Position numbers and translations under genes: made by a program. Under the pieces are notes generated by a model. The model searched no databases. It was given only the letters and a program-made list of their open reading frames with translations, and was not told the origin of the DNA. Positions 6,331-9,871 of a stretch of DNA of 9,871 nt are shown one piece after another. Every line of letters starts with the position of its first letter. Positions within the stretch are counted from its first letter, which is position 1. Source of the stretch: Deltaproteobacteria bacterium. GTDB taxonomy: Bacteria; Desulfobacterota; Syntrophia; Syntrophales; UBA2192. The stretch is from positions 1-9,871 of the forward strand of contig JAPLJU010000140.1 in the NCBI GenBank assembly GCA_026388445.1, given 5' to 3'.

Positions 6331-7727
6331 ATGTCGAAGATATCCGCAGGGCCGCGGGGGCCGTCATGACCCCCGGTCACCGGGAAGGGAAATTCCTGGG
6401 GGTTTCAACGGATTCGAGACACATCACGAAGGGAAACCTATTTGTGGCCCTCGTCGGAGAACGTTTCGACGGCCACGATTTTTTGAAAACGGCCGTCGCG
6501 GCCGGGGCATCGGGTGTTGTCATCCAACGGGACCGGAAGGAGAAAGTCAACTCACTGCCTGCCGACGTGACGGTCCTGCGCGTAGAGGACACGCTGAAAG
6601 CCCTGGGGGACATCGCCCGTTACTGGAGGATGAAATTCAAGGTCCCCGTCGTCGCGATCACGGGGAGCTCGGGCAAGACCACGACGAAAGAGATGGTGGC
6701 GACCGTTCTCGGGCAGACGAAAACAGTCCTCAAGAACGAGGGGAACCTCAACAACCTGATCGGGCTTCCGCTGACCCTCTTCAAGCTCCATGACCGACAC
6801 GAGGCGGTTGTCCTGGAGATGGGAACAAACAGGCGGGGGGAGATCCGCCGGCTCACGGAGATCGCCGAGCCGGACATCGGCATCATCACGAATGTGGGCA
6901 CCGCCCATCTCGAGGGGCTCAAGTCCCTGGAGATGATCCGGGAGGAAAAGGGGGACCTCTTCAACACCATGGCCGGCCGGGGTGTGGCCATCATCAACAG
7001 CGATGACCCGAACCTCTCTCCCTGGGAGGAGCGATGGTCGGGTCAGAAGATCACCTTCGGCATCCGGAGGGCGGCCGATGTTTACGCGGAGCATATCACC
7101 CACGAGGGGGAGAAGGGAACGATCTTCACGCTCTGGACGGGGAAGGCCTCCCGTGAAATAACGGTGGCCACGATCGGGAACCATAACGTTTATAATGCGC
7201 TGGCCGCCGCGGCAGCGGCGCGGGCCTGCCACATCCCCTTTGACAAGATCTGCCGAGGACTCATGTCTTTCAGGCCGGTTTCAGGGCGGATGGAAGTGCA
7301 CCGGTTGAAGAACGGCGCCTTCCTCATCAACGACGCCTACAACGCCAACCCCGCTTCCGTCGGTGAAGCGCTGAAGACGCTCCGGGAACTGAAGGGGGAG
7401 AGCCGCAGTGTCGTCGTCCTCGGTGACATGCTCGAACTCGGCGACCAGTCGGAAAAACTCCACGAGGACATCGGCCGGATGATCGGCGAAACAGGCGTGG
7501 GAAAGGCTTTTCTCCGCGGGCAGTTCGCCAGAGCCGTGGCCCAGGGGGCCATGAAAAAGGGCCTCCGGGGAGATCAGATCCACCTCGATCTATCTCCCGA
7601 GGAGATCACGGAATCCCTGAGGCGCGGTCTCAGGGTGGGAGACTGGGTCCTCGTCAAAGGGTCCCACAGGATGAGGATGGAGGAAGTCGTTCAGGAGATC
7701 GTTCGGAAAATCGGCCTTGAAAACTGA
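6303..7727 (+). CDS. murF: UDP-N-acetylmuramoyl-tripeptide--D-alanyl-D-alanine ligase MurF
   Basis: MurF joins D-Ala-D-Ala to UDP-MurNAc-tripeptide with ATP, completing the cytoplasmic pentapeptide precursor. From ATG 6303 it gives 474 residues, a normal family length. Seen are the N-terminal substrate domain (VSTDSRHITKGNLFVALVGERFDGHDF), the ATP loop TGSSGKTTTKE (G121 to T127), the NEGNLNNLIGLPLTL motif, LEMGTNRRGEI, TNVGTAHLEGL, and the late motif INDAYNANPASV, all diagnostic of MurF among the Mur ligases. An upstream in-frame ATG at 6261 would extend the overlap with murE to 70 bp. I prefer 6303 because of the strong GGGAGGGG ahead of it. The 28-bp overlap with murE suggests coupled translation of two consecutive pathway enzymes. 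Confidence 0.96.
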   Translation: MEKESLPQLNVEDIRRAAGAVMTPGHREGKFLGVSTDSRHITKGNLFVALVGERFDGHDFLKTAVAAGASGVVIQRDRKEKVNSLPADVTVLRVEDTLKALGDIARYWRMKFKVPVVAITGSSGKTTTKEMVATVLGQTKTVLKNEGNLNNLIGLPLTLFKLHDRHEAVVLEMGTNRRGEIRRLTEIAEPDIGIITNVGTAHLEGLKSLEMIREEKGDLFNTMAGRGVAIINSDDPNLSPWEERWSGQKITFGIRRAADVYAEHITHEGEKGTIFTLWTGKASREITVATIGNHNVYNALAAAAAARACHIPFDKICRGLMSFRPVSGRMEVHRLKNGAFLINDAYNANPASVGEALKTLRELKGESRSVVVLGDMLELGDQSEKLHEDIGRMIGETGVGKAFLRGQFARAVAQGAMKKGLRGDQIHLDLSPEEITESLRRGLRVGDWVLVKGSHRMRMEEVVQEIVRKIGLEN

Positions 7728-7731
7728 AAGG

Positions 7732-7773
7732 CCCATATTGTGGGTTGACGGTTCACTTTTGAGCCAACAGGAG
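7732..7773 (+). promoter_or_regulatory. Leader of mraY: two small hairpins and SD
   Basis: In the 56-bp murF-mraY spacer, CCCA (7732-7735) can pair with TGGG (7741-7744). GGTTCA (7750-7755) pairs with TGAGCC (7760-7765) over a 4-nt loop, with one G-U pair. SD AGGAG (7769-7773) follows, 10 nt before the TTG start. The stems are short and no T-run follows, so they are not a convincing terminator. A role in setting mraY translation is possible but unproven. Confidence 0.35.
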
Positions 7774-7783
7774 ATCGGAAGAG

Positions 7784-8863
7784 TTGATTTTTCACCTTTT
7801 ATACCCGTTGCATGAAACCTATTCCTACTTCAACGTGTTCCGCTACATCACGTTCCGGACGATCTACGCCGCCATCACGGCCCTCTTCATCTGCTTTGTG
7901 CTGGGTCCCTGGCTGATCCGAAAACTGGAGACCCTCAAGGTCGGGCAGCCCATCCGTGAGGACGGGCCGAGCTCCCACATGTCCAAAAAAGGAACGCCGA
8001 CGATGGGCGGCATCCTCATCATCTTCGCCAGCGTGTTATCGACCCTGCTGTGGGCAAACCTGACGAATCACCTGATCTGGCTCGTGGTCATGGTGACGGT
8101 GGGATTCGGCATCATCGGATTCATGGATGACTATCAGAAACTCACCGCGGGAAACAGCAAGGGCATCACGGCCGGAAAAAGGCTCAGTCTGGAGTTCCTG
8201 ATCGCCATCTTTATCAGTATCGTCCTCTTTATCCGGCCCGATTTCAGCTCCGCCGTCACCCTTCCCTTTTTCAAGACTATCCTCCCTAACCTGGGGCTCG
8301 CTTATATCCTCTTTTCGACTTTCGTGATCGTCGGGACGGCCAATGCCGTCAACCTCACCGACGGACTGGACGGGCTTGCCATCGGTCCCGCCACGATCTG
8401 CTTCATGACCTATCTGCTCTTCGCCTACTTCGCCGGGAACGTCAAAATCGCCGGATATCTGCAGATCCCCTACGTGCCCGGCGCGGGCGAGCTGTCCGTC
8501 TTCTGCGGGGCCATGGGCGGGGCCTGCCTGGGCTTCCTGTGGTTCAATGCCTACCCGGCCCAGGTCTTCATGGGGGACGTGGGGTCCCTGTCCCTGGGAA
8601 GCGCCCTGGGGGCCCTGGCCATTATGACGAAACAGGAACTGCTCCTGGCCATTGTCGGAGGGGTCTTCGTACTCGAGGCGATCTCCGTCATATTCCAGGT
8701 GGGATACTACAGACTCTCTAACGGGCGACGCATCTTCCGGATGGCGCCCATTCACCATCACTTTGAACTCAAGGGCTGGGCGGAGCCCAAGGTGATTGTC
8801 CGATTCTGGATCATCTCCATATTGCTTGCGCTCCTCGCCATCAGTACCTTGAAGTTGAGGTAG
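7784..8863 (+). CDS. mraY: Phospho-N-acetylmuramoyl-pentapeptide-transferase MraY
   Basis: MraY is the integral membrane enzyme that transfers phospho-MurNAc-pentapeptide from UDP to undecaprenyl phosphate, forming lipid I. The 359-residue product is almost exactly the E. coli length and has about ten hydrophobic segments. Key features are the N-terminal LLYPLHETYSYFNVFRYITFR, GTPTMGGILI, the Mg-binding aspartates D115-D116 in FMDDYQK, NAVNLTDGLDGLA (about 187-199), D265 in FMGDVGSLSLG, and the P322-I-H-H-H326 loop with H324. All catalytic residues known for the family are in place. The start is TTG 7784, chosen because the resulting N-terminus lines up with the family and no ATG is available; AGGAG lies 10 nt upstream. 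It is preceded by a 56-bp spacer, the second largest inside the cluster here, and is followed by murD after 11 bp. Confidence 0.97.
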   Translation: MIFHLLYPLHETYSYFNVFRYITFRTIYAAITALFICFVLGPWLIRKLETLKVGQPIREDGPSSHMSKKGTPTMGGILIIFASVLSTLLWANLTNHLIWLVVMVTVGFGIIGFMDDYQKLTAGNSKGITAGKRLSLEFLIAIFISIVLFIRPDFSSAVTLPFFKTILPNLGLAYILFSTFVIVGTANAVNLTDGLDGLAIGPATICFMTYLLFAYFAGNVKIAGYLQIPYVPGAGELSVFCGAMGGACLGFLWFNAYPAQVFMGDVGSLSLGSALGALAIMTKQELLLAIVGGVFVLEAISVIFQVGYYRLSNGRRIFRMAPIHHHFELKGWAEPKVIVRFWIISILLALLAISTLKLR

Positions 8864-8865
8864 AA

Positions 8866-8872
8866 AAGGAGG
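8866..8872 (+). promoter_or_regulatory. Ribosome binding site of murD
   Basis: A strong AAGGAGG lies in the 11-bp mraY-murD gap and ends only 2 nt before ATG 8875. The spacing is short, but no better in-frame start is near, and MELAGKRVLVIGLGKTG is a typical MurD beginning. Confidence 0.65.
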
Positions 8873-8874
8873 GC

Positions 8875-9871
8875 ATGGAACTCGCCGGCAAAAGGGTTCT
8901 GGTCATCGGACTCGGCAAGACAGGTCAGTCCTCGGTTCGCTTTCTCGCCGGGAGAGGCGTCTCCGTGGTGGCCACAGACGAGAAACCCCTCACCGAGATG
9001 GGGGATGCCGCCTCAGCGCTTTCAGGCTACAACCTGAAGCTCACCTTCGGTCCTCAGGACGCGGCTATCCTCTCGGGGGTGGATCTCATCATCCCATCGC
9101 CGGGGGTACCGCCGACTAACCCGCTCCTGGCAGAAGGCGTTAAACGCGGGATCCCCATCCTCGCCGAACTCGAGGTGGCTTTCCGGTTTCTGAAACGGCC
9201 CGTGATCGCCATCACGGGAACGAATGGAAAGACGACGGCGACCACCCTCATCGGCGAGATCCTCCGGGCTTCAGGGAGGAAAGCCTATGTCGGCGGAAAC
9301 ATCGGTGACCCGCTGATCGGATATGTCGACAGCCCCCAGGAAGAGGACGTTGCCGTCGTGGAGGTGAGCAGCTTCCAACTTGAGTGGATAGAACAGTTCC
9401 GGCCGATGGTGGCGGTGCTACTGAACGTGACCTATGACCACATCGATTATCACGGATCCTTCGAGGCCTACCGGAAGGCGAAGGAAAGAATCTTTGAAAA
9501 CCAGGGGCCCGGGGACCTCGCCATCCTCAACGCCGATGAACCCTGGGCGAATCCCCTGGCCCGGCGGCTCAGGTCGAAGCTGAGTCTCTTCAGTTCGAAA
9601 GCGGAGATTTCCAACGGCATGTTTCTGCGCGGCGATGAGTTGATCCTTCGTGAGAATGGAGAGGACCGGGAAATTTATCCCGTCGGGATGATCCGGATCC
9701 CGGGAACCCATAACGTAGAAAATGTGATGGCTTCCATCCTGGCCTGCCGCGCCTGTGGATGTCCGCGGGACAGGATGATCGAGGCGGTCCGTGCCTTCCG
9801 GGGGGTGGCCCACCGGATCGAGTTTGCGGGGGAGAAAAACGGCGTGGCCTTTTACGACGATTCAAAAGGGA
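8875..9871 (+). CDS. murD: UDP-N-acetylmuramoylalanine--D-glutamate ligase MurD, 3' end outside window
   Basis: MurD adds D-glutamate to UDP-MurNAc-L-Ala with ATP, the step before MurE. The frame is open from ATG 8875 to the window end, giving 332 codons of an expected 450 or so. The N-terminal Rossmann-like domain starts MELAGKRVLVIGLGKTG and contains IIPSPGVPPTNPLL. The central ATP domain has G115-T-N-G-K-T-T121, GGNIGDPL, EVSSFQLEW, the NVTYDHIDYH motif and K203 in YRKAKERIF, the counterpart of the carbamylated lysine (K198 in E. coli). The IPGTHNVENVMAS segment and HRIEF lead into the C-terminal domain, which is cut at YDDSKG. It follows mraY by 11 bp. Nothing suggests it is broken; the missing end is only the window limit. 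Confidence 0.95.
   Translation, partial: MELAGKRVLVIGLGKTGQSSVRFLAGRGVSVVATDEKPLTEMGDAASALSGYNLKLTFGPQDAAILSGVDLIIPSPGVPPTNPLLAEGVKRGIPILAELEVAFRFLKRPVIAITGTNGKTTATTLIGEILRASGRKAYVGGNIGDPLIGYVDSPQEEDVAVVEVSSFQLEWIEQFRPMVAVLLNVTYDHIDYHGSFEAYRKAKERIFENQGPGDLAILNADEPWANPLARRLRSKLSLFSSKAEISNGMFLRGDELILRENGEDREIYPVGMIRIPGTHNVENVMASILACRACGCPRDRMIEAVRAFRGVAHRIEFAGEKNGVAFYDDSKG

Noticed and set aside
6552..7232. 226-codon minus-strand frame inside murF
   Set aside because: It is antisense to MurF motifs and its product resembles no known family.
7745..7773. Internal promoter before mraY
   Set aside because: TTGACG resembles a -35 box, but the sequence 17 bp later (CAGGAG) is a ribosome binding site and not a -10 box.
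8036..8761. 241-codon minus-strand frame inside mraY
   Set aside because: It is antisense to the conserved MraY catalytic region, with a highly acidic, low-complexity product typical of shadow translation.
1..9871. A novel defence, mobile or accessory system
   Set aside because: Every stretch is accounted for by standard dcw genes in standard order. No transposase, integrase, terminal inverted repeat, CRISPR repeat, tRNA or unexplained gene was seen.

Overview
This window is a slice of a bacterial dcw (division and cell wall) cluster, all on the + strand. It is ordinary housekeeping DNA. I found no previously undescribed protein system, mobile element, CRISPR array, tRNA or rRNA. The most interesting signals are non-coding: a three-repeat MraZ-type operator at the cluster promoter, and a strong GAAA-capped hairpin just before rsmH that may bridge a distant Shine-Dalgarno (SD) sequence to the start codon.

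Organism: the MurE carries the DNPR motif typical of meso-diaminopimelate-adding enzymes. The gene order is the classical mraZ-rsmH-ftsL-ftsI-murE-murF-mraY-murD. FtsI carries a C-terminal PASTA domain, the base composition is moderately GC-rich, and an mltG sits directly upstream. Together these suggest a diderm bacterium of the former Deltaproteobacteria (Desulfobacterota/Syntrophales-like). That placement is inferred from general protein flavour, not from a database search.

Layout: 1-851 is the 3' part of mltG, an endolytic transglycosylase that terminates glycan strands. 852-968 is the cluster control region, with a near-consensus sigma70 promoter at 868-896 and three 10-bp-spaced GTGGA repeats at 905-929. 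969-1415 is mraZ, the cluster's own repressor. 1416-1501 holds the structured leader of rsmH. 1502-4758 is rsmH, ftsL and ftsI (16S rRNA methyltransferase, divisome linker, septal transpeptidase), packed with a 3-bp gap and then an ATGA overlap. 4768-7727 is murE and murF, overlapping by 28 bp, which add meso-DAP and D-Ala-D-Ala to the UDP-MurNAc peptide. 7728-7783 is a short spacer with small hairpins. 7784-8863 is mraY, which makes lipid I. 8875-9871 is murD, cut by the window end before its C-terminal domain is complete.

The genes work together: MurD, MurE and MurF build the UDP-MurNAc-pentapeptide in the cytoplasm. MraY moves it to undecaprenyl phosphate at the membrane, FtsI crosslinks the finished septal polymer while FtsL helps assemble and activate the divisome, and MltG trims or terminates new strands. 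The remaining usual members (ftsW, murG, murC, murB, ftsQ, ftsA, ftsZ) would be expected beyond 9871. No gene-free stretch exceeds 300 bases; the longest spacer is 117 bp.
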